Source: Halomarina oriensis | GTDB lineage: Archaea; Halobacteriota; Halobacteria; Halobacteriales; Haloarculaceae | NCBI RefSeq assembly: GCF_009791395.1 | Contig: NZ_WSZK01000015.1 | Span: forward strand, 1 to 64,000 | Direction: 5' to 3' | DNA length: 64,000 nucleotides | Program-made: the position numbers and the translations under genes | Notes under the pieces: model-generated | Told to the model about the DNA's origin: nothing | Databases searched by the model: none | The model's input: the letters and a program-made list of their open reading frames with translations, nothing else | Shown: positions 7,631 to 15,270 of the stretch, piece after piece | Position numbering within the stretch: position 1 is the first letter of the stretch | Layout of the letters: the number at the start of each line of letters is the position of its first letter

Positions 7631-8076
7631 GTGTCGCTCACCTCGCTCGCCAGCTCGAGGAGTGGTCGGACCAACCACAACCCTCCCACGATGACCACTA
7701 GCACCAGGATACGCCCCGGAGAGGCGAACAGCGAGCGGAGCGTGCCCTCCAGCGCGCCGACGTCCTCTCCGGGCTGGTAGATGAACGGGTCGGTCGCCTC
7801 GTCGATCGACGGCCCTAGGACGTCCGCGCTGTCCTCCGAGCCGTTGAGCCGACCGTCGTAGTCGACGATCGTGTCGTAGACATCGCGCGTCGGCCCGAAC
7901 AGAAACCGGTTCCCAGCACCGTCCGCCTCCGGGTCGTGGCCTTCTGGCGCGAGGTCGGCGAACCCACCACCCGGCCGGTCGTCGAACTGCCGGCCGATCG
8001 ATTCGTCGACGTCGCCCGCGAGGTGGTCGCCAGTGCCGGCCACGAGGTCGTAGCCGGCTCGTAGCCAGCTCCCCAT
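7627..8076 (-). CDS. Virion-operon protein with C-terminal membrane segment (149 aa)
   Basis: ATG 8076 lies 2 bp after the upstream stop. The N-terminal ~120 residues are acidic and soluble (MGSWLRAGYDLVAGTGDHL, then Gly/Asp-rich linker), and RILVLVVIVGGLWLVRPLLEL near 120-142 is a membrane anchor. The longer frame to 8163 reads over the previous gene and is rejected. Likely a membrane-associated virion component; the family is not recognised. Confidence 0.6.
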   Translation of the reverse strand: MGSWLRAGYDLVAGTGDHLAGDVDESIGRQFDDRPGGGFADLAPEGHDPEADGAGNRFLFGPTRDVYDTIVDYDGRLNGSEDSADVLGPSIDEATDPFIYQPGEDVGALEGTLRSLFASPGRILVLVVIVGGLWLVRPLLELASEVSDT

Positions 8077-8077
8077 C

Positions 8078-8569
8078 TCAGTTCCCCACGAGCGCGGCGA
8101 CAGCCACAAGTGCGGACGCCAAGACAGCCAGGACGGCCATCCCACCGGATGGGTCCGACCCATCGCCGGGGGTCACACTCTCGCGGACGTCGTCCCAGTC
8201 GTTCATCGTATCATCGCCGCCGGGGTTCGTCGATTCGGTGGGTCCGCTCCCAGGGACGAAGACACCGCCGTCGCCGTCCTCGACGCCGACGAACCCGTCG
8301 GGCCACTCCATGTACTCGCTTCCCTCCTCGGGTGCGTTCGTGCTATCGCCGTCCCAGTTCCTCGGGTCTCTGCGTGGGTCGTAGTTGCTCATGTCGTCTG
8401 TGTCAGTCCCGGTGTCGGTCGGGAGGCCGTAGTCGTCCGCTCGCTGCTCGCGTCTGTGCTGCTGGTCGGTGCGTCCCCACGTCTCGACACGACCGTCGCG
8501 GTCGGTGTCGACCGGCGACAGACCGCGCTCGACGCGGCGCTCGTTGAGGTCCTTCTCGAAGCTGCTCAT
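8078..8569 (-). CDS. Virion-operon protein, acidic with a C-terminal membrane anchor (163 aa)
   Basis: ATG 8569 overlaps the propeller stop as ATGA. The sequence is low-complexity and acidic (repeated DTDRDG, GDGSDPSGG), with one C-terminal hydrophobic helix (MAVLAVLASALVAVAALVGN). It may be a membrane-anchored stalk next to the propeller. The much longer in-frame extension to 8938 is Arg/His-rich and is a shadow of the propeller gene. Confidence 0.6.
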   Translation of the reverse strand: MSSFEKDLNERRVERGLSPVDTDRDGRVETWGRTDQQHRREQRADDYGLPTDTGTDTDDMSNYDPRRDPRNWDGDSTNAPEEGSEYMEWPDGFVGVEDGDGGVFVPGSGPTESTNPGGDDTMNDWDDVRESVTPGDGSDPSGGMAVLAVLASALVAVAALVGN

Positions 8570-9609
8570 CGGAACACCGCCAAGTTGGGACTCGTGCTGT
8601 TCACCGCGACGTACAGCGACTGGTCGGTCGGATTGAGCGCCATGTCGTAGATGTACTCGCCGGTACTGGCCTGCGTCTGCCACTCCTGGGTGAGCGACTG
8701 GCCGTCGAACCGATAGGCCGTGATGTACGGTGGCGTGTACTCTTCGCCGACGTAGAGACACTGCTCGCCGAACACCATCGGTGTGATTCCCGTCACGTTC
8801 GGGACCGTCACGGCCCCGTAGCTGACGGGATTCGCGGGATCGGCGAAATCCACCACACCGACCTGCGTGTCGGCGTCGTTGACGGCGACGCGCGTCCCTC
8901 GGGCGGTGAAGTTGCTCCCGCCGTACTGCGGCGGGCAAGCAATCCGACTCACCTCGCTCATCGCGGTCGGGTCCGAAACGTCGTACGCTACCAGTTCACC
9001 GGGGTCGGTGTTGCCCGGCGTCATCACCAGCAGGTCGTTCGATGTGATGGCCGCACCGTCCGGATACGAGTTGTTCAACCCAGTGAGCGAACCAATCTGG
9101 GTGGGCGAGGATGGGTCCGAGACGTCGAAGGCGTACAGTGCCGACGTGGTTCCGATGAACCAGTAGGGCTTCTGCGGGTGGGGATGCCCGACCGAATACT
9201 CGTCGTCGAGTCCCGACGAGTAGGAGTTGATGACCGCCGGAGCGGCCATATCGGAGACGTCGATAGCTTCAATGTTGCCCCCGCCACCGAGCAGGACACC
9301 GCCGCCGGCCCAATGCGTCCCGCCGGTGTACCCCGACAGGAAGCCGAGGTTCGTCGGAGCGGTCGGATCAGAGACGTCCCACGTCGAGTACCCACCGCTA
9401 CTGTTCCCGACGACCGCGTAGTTGCCGTAGACGGCCACCGACTTCGGGTCGGGGAGATTCGTCGCGTCGGTGACCGTCGCCACCTCTCGCGGGCTAATCG
9501 CTCCCTCTCGCGGGTGCGTGTTCGTCGGCGGGTGGGTGACGGATGTCGAACCACCATCGCCGCCGCCACCGTCGCCGCTCGACGACGTCGGACCGGACCA
9601 GTCACTCAT
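8566..9609 (-). CDS. Beta-propeller protein of the virion operon (347 aa), probable spike
   Basis: After a Gly/Ser-rich N-terminus (about 1-40) come at least six LVIVD-type repeats, each with a YxxDVSDPxxP unit (STWDVSDPTAPT, EAIDVSDMAAPA, YAFDVSDPSSPT, VAYDVSDPTAMS, GVVDFADPANPV). This is a seven-bladed-propeller-like surface fold used for binding. Position downstream of the probable capsid genes suggests a receptor-binding or vertex protein, which is inference. It starts at ATG 9609, overlapping the preceding gene by 8 bp. Confidence 0.75.
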   Translation of the reverse strand: MSDWSGPTSSSGDGGGGDGGSTSVTHPPTNTHPREGAISPREVATVTDATNLPDPKSVAVYGNYAVVGNSSGGYSTWDVSDPTAPTNLGFLSGYTGGTHWAGGGVLLGGGGNIEAIDVSDMAAPAVINSYSSGLDDEYSVGHPHPQKPYWFIGTTSALYAFDVSDPSSPTQIGSLTGLNNSYPDGAAITSNDLLVMTPGNTDPGELVAYDVSDPTAMSEVSRIACPPQYGGSNFTARGTRVAVNDADTQVGVVDFADPANPVSYGAVTVPNVTGITPMVFGEQCLYVGEEYTPPYITAYRFDGQSLTQEWQTQASTGEYIYDMALNPTDQSLYVAVNSTSPNLAVFR

Positions 9610-9931
9610 GGCTCACCACCGCCGAGAGTGCCGCCCCTGTGCCGCTGGGGTCACGGAACTCGATGCGCTCGAGCTCCCACTGGTCGAACGACCCGGTCCC
9701 GCCGTTGAGCGGGACGTCCCACTCGGTCCCACCAGTTCCGACGCAGTGCATCACGACATCACCACAGTCGGTGACGACGATTTCGCGGATGTCGCCGCTC
9801 GGGTCGACCGAGTAGGGGTAGGCGCTGCCGTCCTCCTCGACACCGACTGCCTCGTTGATCGTCGCGCGGTTGACGTTGACAGAGACGTCCGTATCCGTCC
9901 GAATCGTCTGCTGGAACTGCCTGCTTCCCAT
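9602..9931 (-). CDS. Small virion-operon protein, possible minor structural protein (109 aa)
   Basis: ATG 9931 (GTG 9940 is an alternative that overlaps the upstream stop). The beta-rich sequence (TDVSVNVNRATINEAVG, IREIVVTDCGDVVMHCVG, LERIEFRDPSG) suggests a beta-sandwich or adaptor. It sits between the second probable capsid gene and the propeller. No family recognised. Confidence 0.55.
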   Translation of the reverse strand: MGSRQFQQTIRTDTDVSVNVNRATINEAVGVEEDGSAYPYSVDPSGDIREIVVTDCGDVVMHCVGTGGTEWDVPLNGGTGSFDQWELERIEFRDPSGTGAALSAVVSHE

Positions 9932-9932
9932 C

Positions 9933-10340
9933 TCAGGCACCTCCGAACAGGGCGCTCACCGCTCTGTTGAGACCGCCGTCGTGGTCGACCGTCGCGGTCA
10001 TGCTGAAGTCGTAGCTGTTCGTCCCATCGCGGTTCTCCACCTCAACACCGATGCTCTCACCGCCCGCAACTGGTTCGGAGAGTGCGAACTCGTAGACGTC
10101 GTTGTCGCCGTCGATGTACTGCTTGCCCTGATAGACGACGAGCGGCCGGCGCGACTGCGATTCGGTCACAAACGGACGCACGCGAAGGTCCAACTCCGCA
10201 CCGAGATAGATGCGGACGGTGACGCGCTCGACGGTGGCGTCACGACTAACCTCCTCGGTGAGTTCGACAGTCTCGCCCGGTTCGACGGTCTCGGCGAAGC
10301 GAACGCTGTAGCGGCCGTTGCTGCCGTCAAAAATCGACAT
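9933..10340 (-). CDS. Probable major capsid protein, VP4-like (135 aa)
   Basis: An almost all-beta protein with alternating hydrophobic strands (YSVRFAETVEPGETVELTEE, VERVTVRIYLGAELDLRVRP, VYEFALSEPVAGG, YDFSMTATVDHDGG), consistent with a single jelly roll. It lies directly after another small beta-rich protein and a one-TM protein, the order VP12, VP7, VP4 known for SH1. The capsid call is from context, size and composition. A minor structural protein remains possible. Confidence 0.5.
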   Translation of the reverse strand: MSIFDGSNGRYSVRFAETVEPGETVELTEEVSRDATVERVTVRIYLGAELDLRVRPFVTESQSRRPLVVYQGKQYIDGDNDVYEFALSEPVAGGESIGVEVENRDGTNSYDFSMTATVDHDGGLNRAVSALFGGA

Positions 10341-10345
10341 GGGGG

Positions 10346-10840
10346 TTACGCCTCGCTGTAGTACAGCCGGGCGTTGCTGTTCGCCGGGTCGACTTCGACC
10401 CCGTCGCTCTCCGGAGCGGCGAGGATACGCAGCTCGAGGTGTCGACCGGGCTTGGCGAACGGTTCGAGTGCGGGATGCATCGGGCGCTCGGTGCGCTCGG
10501 AGGCCTCGGCGTCTGCGAGTTCGCCGAGATCGTCGATGGTCGTCGACGCCAGCACCCGACGCTGGTCGGAGTCGGTGATGGCCGCGACGAGTTCGCCCTC
10601 AATCGCGTCGCCGGCCGTCCCCGAACCGTTGCCAGACGCCACTAGAGCCGCGTAGATGTGTGCGACGTTCCCGGTAGTCCGATTCATGTTGCCGTGGCCG
10701 TGCCACAGAACCTTGTCCTGCTTCACCTGCTCGGCGTACACGGTCACCTCGTTGCCCGATTTGAGCGTGGTCTGTTCGAAGTCGCCGGCCTTGATGACGC
10801 GCTTCGTCCCCGCCTGGGCGAGCTGTGGATCGAATCGCAT
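10346..10840 (-). CDS. Probable major capsid protein, VP7-like (164 aa)
   Basis: A beta-rich 164-residue protein (LKSGNEVTVYAEQVKQDKVL, IEGELVAAITDSDQRRVLAS, HLELRILAAPESDGVEVDP) with a flexible acidic middle. Its ATG at 10840 overlaps the upstream stop as TGATG. Together with the next gene it forms the small paired capsid set expected with the A32-type ATPase at 12377-13042. No homology search was possible. Confidence 0.5.
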   Translation of the reverse strand: MRFDPQLAQAGTKRVIKAGDFEQTTLKSGNEVTVYAEQVKQDKVLWHGHGNMNRTTGNVAHIYAALVASGNGSGTAGDAIEGELVAAITDSDQRRVLASTTIDDLGELADAEASERTERPMHPALEPFAKPGRHLELRILAAPESDGVEVDPANSNARLYYSEA

Positions 10841-11073
10841 CAGACGCCCTCCGGGCCGTCGCCGGCCTGTGCAGGGTTGCCGTTCGGAAGGTACTGTCCA
10901 GCCGTGTCGAGTGCGCTATTACCGATGTTCGCGCCCACAGCGCTCGTCGCGTGGAAGACGACGAAGCCGAGGATGATCGCGAAGACGGTCATCAGCCCAG
11001 AGAGACTGGCGAGGTCGACCGTGCCGAGTCCGTAGGGCATCTGCGCGGTGGTTGCTTTGTCCAGGTTTGCCAT
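10840..11073 (-). CDS. Single-TM virion membrane protein, VP12-like (77 aa)
   Basis: ATG 11073. The middle is hydrophobic (LASLSGLMTVFAIILGFVVF, then HATSAVGANIGN), with short polar ends. It is the first gene of the minus-strand structural operon, immediately before the two probable capsid genes, as VP12 is in SH1. An internal-membrane virion protein is likely. The frame to 11136 extends into the promoter and lacks support. Confidence 0.55.
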   Translation of the reverse strand: MANLDKATTAQMPYGLGTVDLASLSGLMTVFAIILGFVVFHATSAVGANIGNSALDTAGQYLPNGNPAQAGDGPEGV

Positions 11074-11208
11074 AGTTCGTGTGCGACTCTCGCTCTGGCC
11101 CGTTTCGTAAAAACTCGAAGTGTAGTGGGACACCACCGGCTCGCCCTCACCTTCTAGTCCCCCACCACTAGTGTTGTATTTAAGTCTAGACAGTACCGCG
11201 ACAGAACT
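11074..11208. promoter_or_regulatory. Divergent late promoter region
   Basis: Separates the two virion operons. On the plus strand TTGTATTTAAG (11174-11184) lies about 25-30 bp before ATG 11209, so a leaderless transcript is likely. On the minus strand a T-rich stretch (complement of about 11105-11115) lies 30-40 bp before ATG 11073. CTAGT (11154-11158) and ACTAG (11167-11171) form an inverted repeat between them and CACTAGTG (11166-11173) is palindromic, a candidate operator for coordinated control. Confidence 0.5.
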
Positions 11209-11388
11209 ATGGCACTTATCGGACTGGCCGGGGTGACGGTCGTGGCGATTCTGGCGCGGCTCCTTGCCGACGGCGCAAAGGCGAAATTCACCGTCAGAGC
11301 GTGGGCAGTGTACGTTATCGTCTCCTCGGGACTCCCCGCAGGGAGTGTCGTGGGCGATACGATTGCGAGTGTGGGGGGACTCCTCTGA
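11209..11388 (+). CDS. Small membrane protein, start of the ATPase operon (59 aa)
   Basis: ATG 11209 follows a good TATA box and the stop overlaps the next ATG as TGATG. The N-terminal segment (MALIGLAGVTVVAILARLL) and a second one (AWAVYVIVSSGLPAGSVVGD) are hydrophobic, separated by DGAKAKFTVR. A two-segment membrane protein, probably in the virion membrane. Confidence 0.65.
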   Translation: MALIGLAGVTVVAILARLLADGAKAKFTVRAWAVYVIVSSGLPAGSVVGDTIASVGGLL

Positions 11389-11864
11389 TGGCGGGAGCGA
11401 GTCTCTCGCGGGAACATCCGAGCGACCAGCAGTGCGAGCACTGCACGCTCTGGTTCAGTAAGACGGGCATCCACAACCACGAAGCGCACTGCCCGGTATC
11501 GGAGCTCCCAGACGGTGTGACGGTCGTTCGGGAGGATGGCCTCGCGGTCGAAGACGAGCGTGACGACCGAGCCCCCGACACTTCCGAGGAAGTGGCTGAC
11601 ACGGACGATGCTAGTCCCATCCCACTAGCCCCCGACACTCCGAACGAAGAGGGGGCTGTGGTCCTCCCCGACGGTGGGAGCGTCGAGGACGTCCCCAACT
11701 TCGACGACCTCCAGGAGAACGCGGACGAGGATGACGGCGAGCAGGACGAGGCAACGTGCCCGCACTGTGGCTCTGGGTTCGGGATGACCCCGGAGGAGGC
11801 GGCCGAGCACCTGGCGGGCGAGACTGGCACCTGTGGTGACTGTGGCGGGGAGGTGCAGGCGTGA
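11388..11864 (+). CDS. Zinc-finger protein with acidic linker (158 aa)
   Basis: The N-terminus carries a C2HC-type finger (CEHC, then HNHEAHC, residues about 16-35), the middle is strongly acidic, and the C-terminus holds a second metal site (CPHCGSGFG and CGDCGG) around 125-155. It is translationally coupled on both sides, with a TGATG start and a GTGA end. Probably nucleic-acid or protein binding; could regulate late genes or help packaging. Confidence 0.7.
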   Translation: MAGASLSREHPSDQQCEHCTLWFSKTGIHNHEAHCPVSELPDGVTVVREDGLAVEDERDDRAPDTSEEVADTDDASPIPLAPDTPNEEGAVVLPDGGSVEDVPNFDDLQENADEDDGEQDEATCPHCGSGFGMTPEEAAEHLAGETGTCGDCGGEVQA

Positions 11865-12010
11865 TCGACGCCGAGGCGATGACCGACGTGGCGGAGTCCG
11901 TTCGGGAGCACCTGGACGACCTCGCCGACCGGAATGACCTCACGGACGGCGAGAAGGTGGTCGTCGCGGACGCACTCGCCGAGCGTGCCCGGGAGGACTA
12001 CCAGCGATGA
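11861..12010 (+). CDS. Small acidic helical protein (49 aa)
   Basis: The GTG start at 11861 overlaps the previous stop, and its own stop overlaps the next ATG (12007). Sequence MIDAEAMTDVAESVREHLDD, then LADRNDLTDGEKVVVADALA, predicts two helices. No family recognised. Tight coupling on both sides is the main evidence. Confidence 0.65.
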   Translation: MIDAEAMTDVAESVREHLDDLADRNDLTDGEKVVVADALAERAREDYQR

Positions 12011-12384
12011 GCGAGAGCGAGAGCTTCGACGCCACCGCGCTGGCAGCTGAAGCGACGAGCGATCCCGTTGAGGACCTCGCGGCCGAGCACGGGGAGGCGG
12101 CCGCGCCGTCGAGCCCCCCCGACGTCCCGAACGTGTTCGCCCGCCTGTTCGACGGGACGGCACAGGGACCGAGCATGGGCGAACTCCGGCAACAGTACGA
12201 CCTCCCGCGGGGACTGACGATGGCCCTCCGCGGAACGCTTCGCGTCGCGGACACGGGCGGTATTCCACCGCTGTTCGACATCATCGGTGGAACGGCGCTC
12301 ACGCTCCGGTCGCGGGCGACGGCCGGGTCGTCGAGCACGTCGAGCGACGGCGATCGTCCCAGCGGGGTGCCCGGCCGTGAGTGA
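12007..12384 (+). CDS. Unknown viral protein before the ATPase (125 aa)
   Basis: Acidic N-terminus, then VPNVFARLFDGTAQGPSMGE and a more hydrophobic block (LTMALRGTLRVADTGGIPPL, FDIIGGTALTLRSR), ending in a Ser/Gly-rich tail. Its stop lies after the ATPase GTG start. May assist the ATPase; no family recognised. Confidence 0.65.
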   Translation: MSESESFDATALAAEATSDPVEDLAAEHGEAAAPSSPPDVPNVFARLFDGTAQGPSMGELRQQYDLPRGLTMALRGTLRVADTGGIPPLFDIIGGTALTLRSRATAGSSSTSSDGDRPSGVPGRE

Positions 12385-13042
12385 CCCCAACCGCCGGGGC
12401 GTGTGGACCGACCGAACGCACGTGTTCATCAGCGGCATCACCGGCTCTGCCTCGGACATGGGTGGGAAGACCAGTACGGCCAACTGGTGGCTCTGTGAAC
12501 CGGGGAAGGCGTTCGACCTCCGCGTGTTCTTCAACGCCAAAGGCAGTAGTGCGGTCCGTGGCGAGCGCGTGAGCACCGTGCAAGACCTCGCACAGAAGAT
12601 GCGCGAGGGCGTGCGCCACTTCGATTTCGTGCCGGCGACCGCGGACTGGGAAGCTCATCACGACCGCCTCGCACAGTTCGTCGCCGAGCTCCCCCGCAGC
12701 ATGTCGAAACTCGTCGTCCACGACGAGGCACCGGAACTCGGCGACTCCCTCCTTCGGTTCGTCCGGATCTACGGCCAGGAGGACGGGGTGAACTGCAAGA
12801 GTCTCGTCATCGCCCAGTCGCCCACGGACATCAAAGAGAAGTCCGTCATCAAGCAGTGTCCGGCGAAACTCTGGGTCGGGCCGACGAGCGAGGACTACCG
12901 TCACTGGTTCCGCGCCAACGGCATGAGCAACCACTACGAGACGATTGCCGAGGCACGTGCCCCGTACCACCTCTTCTTGATGGAAGGCACCCGCGACGAG
13001 GACTTGACGTTGTACGCGCCCGTGCCGGAGGCGTACGCGTAG
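12377..13042 (+). CDS. A32-type genome-packaging ATPase
   Basis: 221 residues from GTG 12377, which overlaps the previous gene. The P-loop GSASDMGGKTS has Lys31. The Walker B strand is KLVVHDEAPEL (Asp116, Glu117). KSLVIAQSPTDIKEK fits the sensor strand that follows in FtsK/HerA-A32 packaging ATPases. These motors drive DNA into membrane-containing icosahedral capsids (PRD1 P9, SH1 and SNJ1 homologues). It is the strongest lineage marker in the provirus. The longer frame to 12287 is Arg-rich and overlaps the previous gene, so it is not used. Confidence 0.85.
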   Translation: MSDPNRRGVWTDRTHVFISGITGSASDMGGKTSTANWWLCEPGKAFDLRVFFNAKGSSAVRGERVSTVQDLAQKMREGVRHFDFVPATADWEAHHDRLAQFVAELPRSMSKLVVHDEAPELGDSLLRFVRIYGQEDGVNCKSLVIAQSPTDIKEKSVIKQCPAKLWVGPTSEDYRHWFRANGMSNHYETIAEARAPYHLFLMEGTRDEDLTLYAPVPEAYA

Positions 13043-13121
13043 TATGCGGTTCTTATGAGTTGAGCCCTCACTGGCATTCCAACCCCCTAAAGCTAACTGG
13101 GCAGATGCCAGAGTAGACGAC

Positions 13122-13919
13122 ATGTCATGCAGGATGATGGAATTTCAGGAGGCTCCCGAAGGCGAATCCGTACTATGGAAGTATATGGACCTCACGAAGT
13201 TCGTATCACTCTTGGAGAAAGAAGCACTCTTTTTCAGTCAAGTCGCAGGTCTCAGCGACGCCTTTGAGGGTTCAATACCCTCGGAAAACCTCACGTTTCG
13301 GGATCTACGCAAAGGAGATAACTCAGATACCGACTCAATCGGACAGTACAGGAAGTTACTGAATGAGGAGCTTCGTTACTACACATTCGTTGACTGTTGG
13401 CACATCAATGAGCTAGAATCGGTAGCGATGTGGGACCTCTATACGACAAGAGGAAATGGAATTGCAATCACCACGACAGTAGAGCAGTATATGAATAGTC
13501 TCGAAAATAGTGGATACGAAACGTATGCTGGCGCCCTGAATTACATTGACTACAGAAATGAATCTGCCCCTAGGTACAGCAGTCTCTCTCCTGCATTCCA
13601 CAAACGCAAAAGCTACGAGCACGAGAATGAATTTCGGGGCGCCATTCAAGAAGTACCCAGATTCCTCAAAGCTGCAGAATACCACAGAAATTCCGATATT
13701 TTGAAGACAGATATAGAAAATTATGGTCAAACCTCAAGAGAAATTGTCGAGGTAGATTACGTTCCGATTGACATTGATGAAATGATAAACGAAGTATACA
13801 TATCGCCGGGCATGGACTGTTGGCAGGAGTCTGTAGTCAAGACAGTTACTGAATCGCTGAGCGAACTCAGCAAGGACGACGTCAAGCAGTCGAATCTCAA
13901 CGACGACCCGGTGTATTAG
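13122..13919 (+). CDS. DUF2971-like protein, provirus cargo (265 aa)
   Basis: Shows the DUF2971 pattern: WKYMDLTKFVSLLEKEALFF and VAGLSDAFEG near the start, CWHINELESVAMWDLYTTRG in the middle, and KRKSYEHENEFRGAIQEV later. The biochemical role of the family is not known to me. The gene is AT-richer than the viral genes and sits at the join between the ATPase operon and the early operon, a typical cargo site. ATG 13134 and 13137 are alternative starts close to 13122. A defence function is inference from placement. Confidence 0.6.
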   Translation: MSCRMMEFQEAPEGESVLWKYMDLTKFVSLLEKEALFFSQVAGLSDAFEGSIPSENLTFRDLRKGDNSDTDSIGQYRKLLNEELRYYTFVDCWHINELESVAMWDLYTTRGNGIAITTTVEQYMNSLENSGYETYAGALNYIDYRNESAPRYSSLSPAFHKRKSYEHENEFRGAIQEVPRFLKAAEYHRNSDILKTDIENYGQTSREIVEVDYVPIDIDEMINEVYISPGMDCWQESVVKTVTESLSELSKDDVKQSNLNDDPVY

Positions 13920-13948
13920 CACCACTCACAAGAGATGACAAGAGGGCT

Positions 13949-14071
13949 CTACAGGTAAGGCAGGGCACACTCCCACTCGGCGTCCCGATCGTCGAGGAAC
14001 ATCTGGAGTGGGTCGATGAACGCGCGCTCGGCACGGCGGAGTCTCGCCTGCCGACGCTCCCACGAGGTCAT
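13949..14071 (-). CDS. Small basic/helical protein (40 aa)
   Basis: ATG 14071 overlaps the RHH gene stop as ATGA. MTSWERRQARLRRAERAFID, then PLQMFLDDRDAEWECALPYL. A charged N-terminal helix and a Trp/Cys-containing end. It is the last gene of the early minus-strand operon; function unknown. Confidence 0.55.
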   Translation of the reverse strand: MTSWERRQARLRRAERAFIDPLQMFLDDRDAEWECALPYL

Positions 14072-14496
14072 GCTCGCACCGTCACGTAGGTCGTGGACAG
14101 TCCAGGGTCCGTCGAGAAGCGGGCGTAGCCACGGTCACGAAGCAGACTGATGAGTCGCCATGCTTCGTCCGCGTCCATGTCCTGCATCCGCACTGCGAGA
14201 TACGCACACGCCCGACTGCGTCGGAGGTGGCGGCCACGCGAGAGCCGTTTCAGATGGTCCCACGCCTCGGCGAGCTCCGGGTCGCTCGGCGGCTGGCGGC
14301 CGTCCTCGTCCTCTCGGTCGTCGGTGTCCGCTTCGACCGTCGCGGTCATGTGCTCGCGGAGGCTCTGTGCGCGGCTCTTCCCGTCACGCTCACACACCGC
14401 GTCGTAGGCGTCGGCGACGTCCTCACGAACGCGGACCTTCACCTGCTTCGTCCCGCGTGGCTCGCCCTCGCTTCCGGGGATGCCTTCGGTACTCAC
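14068..14496 (-). CDS. Ribbon-helix-helix DNA-binding protein (142 aa)
   Basis: GTG 14496. TKQVKVRVREDVADAYDAVC and ERDGKSRAQSLREHM (about 17-50) form a ribbon-helix-helix fold: one beta strand for DNA contact and two helices. An acidic linker follows, then a C-terminal domain (LAEAWDHLKRLSRGRHLRRS, MDADEAWRLISLLRDRGYAR). The array of GTGGTACCAC palindromes directly upstream (14511-14599) is the obvious operator set, so it is probably autoregulatory or a partition-type centromere binder. The frame to 14991 reads back through the operator and the SWIM gene and is rejected. Confidence 0.75.
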   Translation of the reverse strand: MSTEGIPGSEGEPRGTKQVKVRVREDVADAYDAVCERDGKSRAQSLREHMTATVEADTDDREDEDGRQPPSDPELAEAWDHLKRLSRGRHLRRSRACAYLAVRMQDMDADEAWRLISLLRDRGYARFSTDPGLSTTYVTVRA

Positions 14497-14510
14497 GCCA
14501 ACCACCCCGT

Positions 14511-14599
14511 GAATGGTACCATTCTGTCGGCTAGTGGTACCACCCAAAAACCGCCAGACGTGGCGGGTGTGGTACGGACGAAGACAGTAGTGGTACCAC
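14511..14599. promoter_or_regulatory. Array of GGTACC palindromes (operator or iteron cluster)
   Basis: A perfect 14-bp palindrome GAATGGTACCATTC (14511-14524), GTGGTACCAC at 14534-14543 and 14590-14599, and a half site GTGGTAC at 14569-14575. Centre-to-centre spacing is 21, 35 and 21 bp, so the outer pairs lie two helical turns apart. The palindromes CTCGCGCGAG (14611-14620) and CTCGCGCGCGAG (14622-14633) follow. The array lies just upstream of the RHH gene. Confidence 0.7.
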
Positions 14600-14659
14600 C
14601 CCCTCCCCCTCTCGCGCGAGACTCGCGCGCGAGGGCGCGGGTGCGCGCACGAGAGGCCA

Positions 14660-15046
14660 TCACCGCCACTCACCTCGGAGACGACGGCCACCGTCGGCCA
14701 TGATGCGCTCGACGTGGTTGCTGGCCCGATCGTCGGCGACGTGCTCGACGTCGAAGACGCGGACGGGCTCGCCATCCATGTCGGGGTAGTCGACCGTCGT
14801 GGCCTTCCGGAGCGCGCAGAGGTGCGCACAGGCTCCCGTGTGGTGCTCGAAGCCTGCGCAGTCGCACTCACCTTCGTAGCGTCCGTGGTCCGTCCTGAGA
14901 CGCGCCGTGTGGACTTCTTCGCCGTCCGGGAGCGCAACCCGCCACGTGTCCCACGCCTCGCGCCAGATGGCTGCTCGGCGCGGGTCGGCACGCTCGAACG
15001 ACGTGGTAGCGTCGTCGCGCTCGCCCTCGAAGTCGAGCGGGGTCAC
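14660..15046 (-). CDS. SWIM zinc-finger protein (128 aa)
   Basis: The signature CDCAGFEHHTGACAH (CxC, then CxH) lies in residues about 60-75, inside VALPDGEEVHTARLRTDHGR and CALRKATTVDYPDMDGEPVR. SWIM domains bind DNA or proteins and occur in SWI2/SNF2 and viral proteins. The GTG start at 15046 overlaps the stop of the upstream zinc-ribbon gene. Part of the early operon next to the right attachment site. Confidence 0.75.
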   Translation of the reverse strand: MTPLDFEGERDDATTSFERADPRRAAIWREAWDTWRVALPDGEEVHTARLRTDHGRYEGECDCAGFEHHTGACAHLCALRKATTVDYPDMDGEPVRVFDVEHVADDRASNHVERIMADGGRRLRGEWR

Positions 15047-15153
15047 GCAGTCACCTCCTGGTCGTCACAACTCGGACAGAGGTCACGGGGGATACTACCG
15101 AACCGAGGGGTGGTTCGGACCAGCCGGGAGCCACAGCTCGGGCAATGTCTCAT
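15043..15153 (-). CDS. Zinc-ribbon peptide (36 aa)
   Basis: MRHCPSCGSRLVRTTPRFGS, then IPRDLCPSCDDQEVTA: two CPSC knuckles 18 residues apart form one zinc ribbon. The stop overlaps the GTG of the SWIM gene (GTGA), and ATG 15153 opens the early operon. Function unknown. Confidence 0.65.
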   Translation of the reverse strand: MRHCPSCGSRLVRTTPRFGSIPRDLCPSCDDQEVTA

Positions 15154-15270
15154 GCTGCACCCCCGGTTTCGGCTACGGTAGCCACCAGACTGCGAAGGGG
15201 TCCGTTAGGAAACCTATCGAACTCAACATTGAGCGGGTGCTCCTGAGAAGTTGTATCGTCCGAGAGTAGG

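Noticed and set aside
14497-14991. Upstream extension of the RHH gene to a 307-residue protein
   Set aside because: It would read through the palindrome array and the SWIM gene, and the sequence is Arg/Ser-rich unlike any domain.
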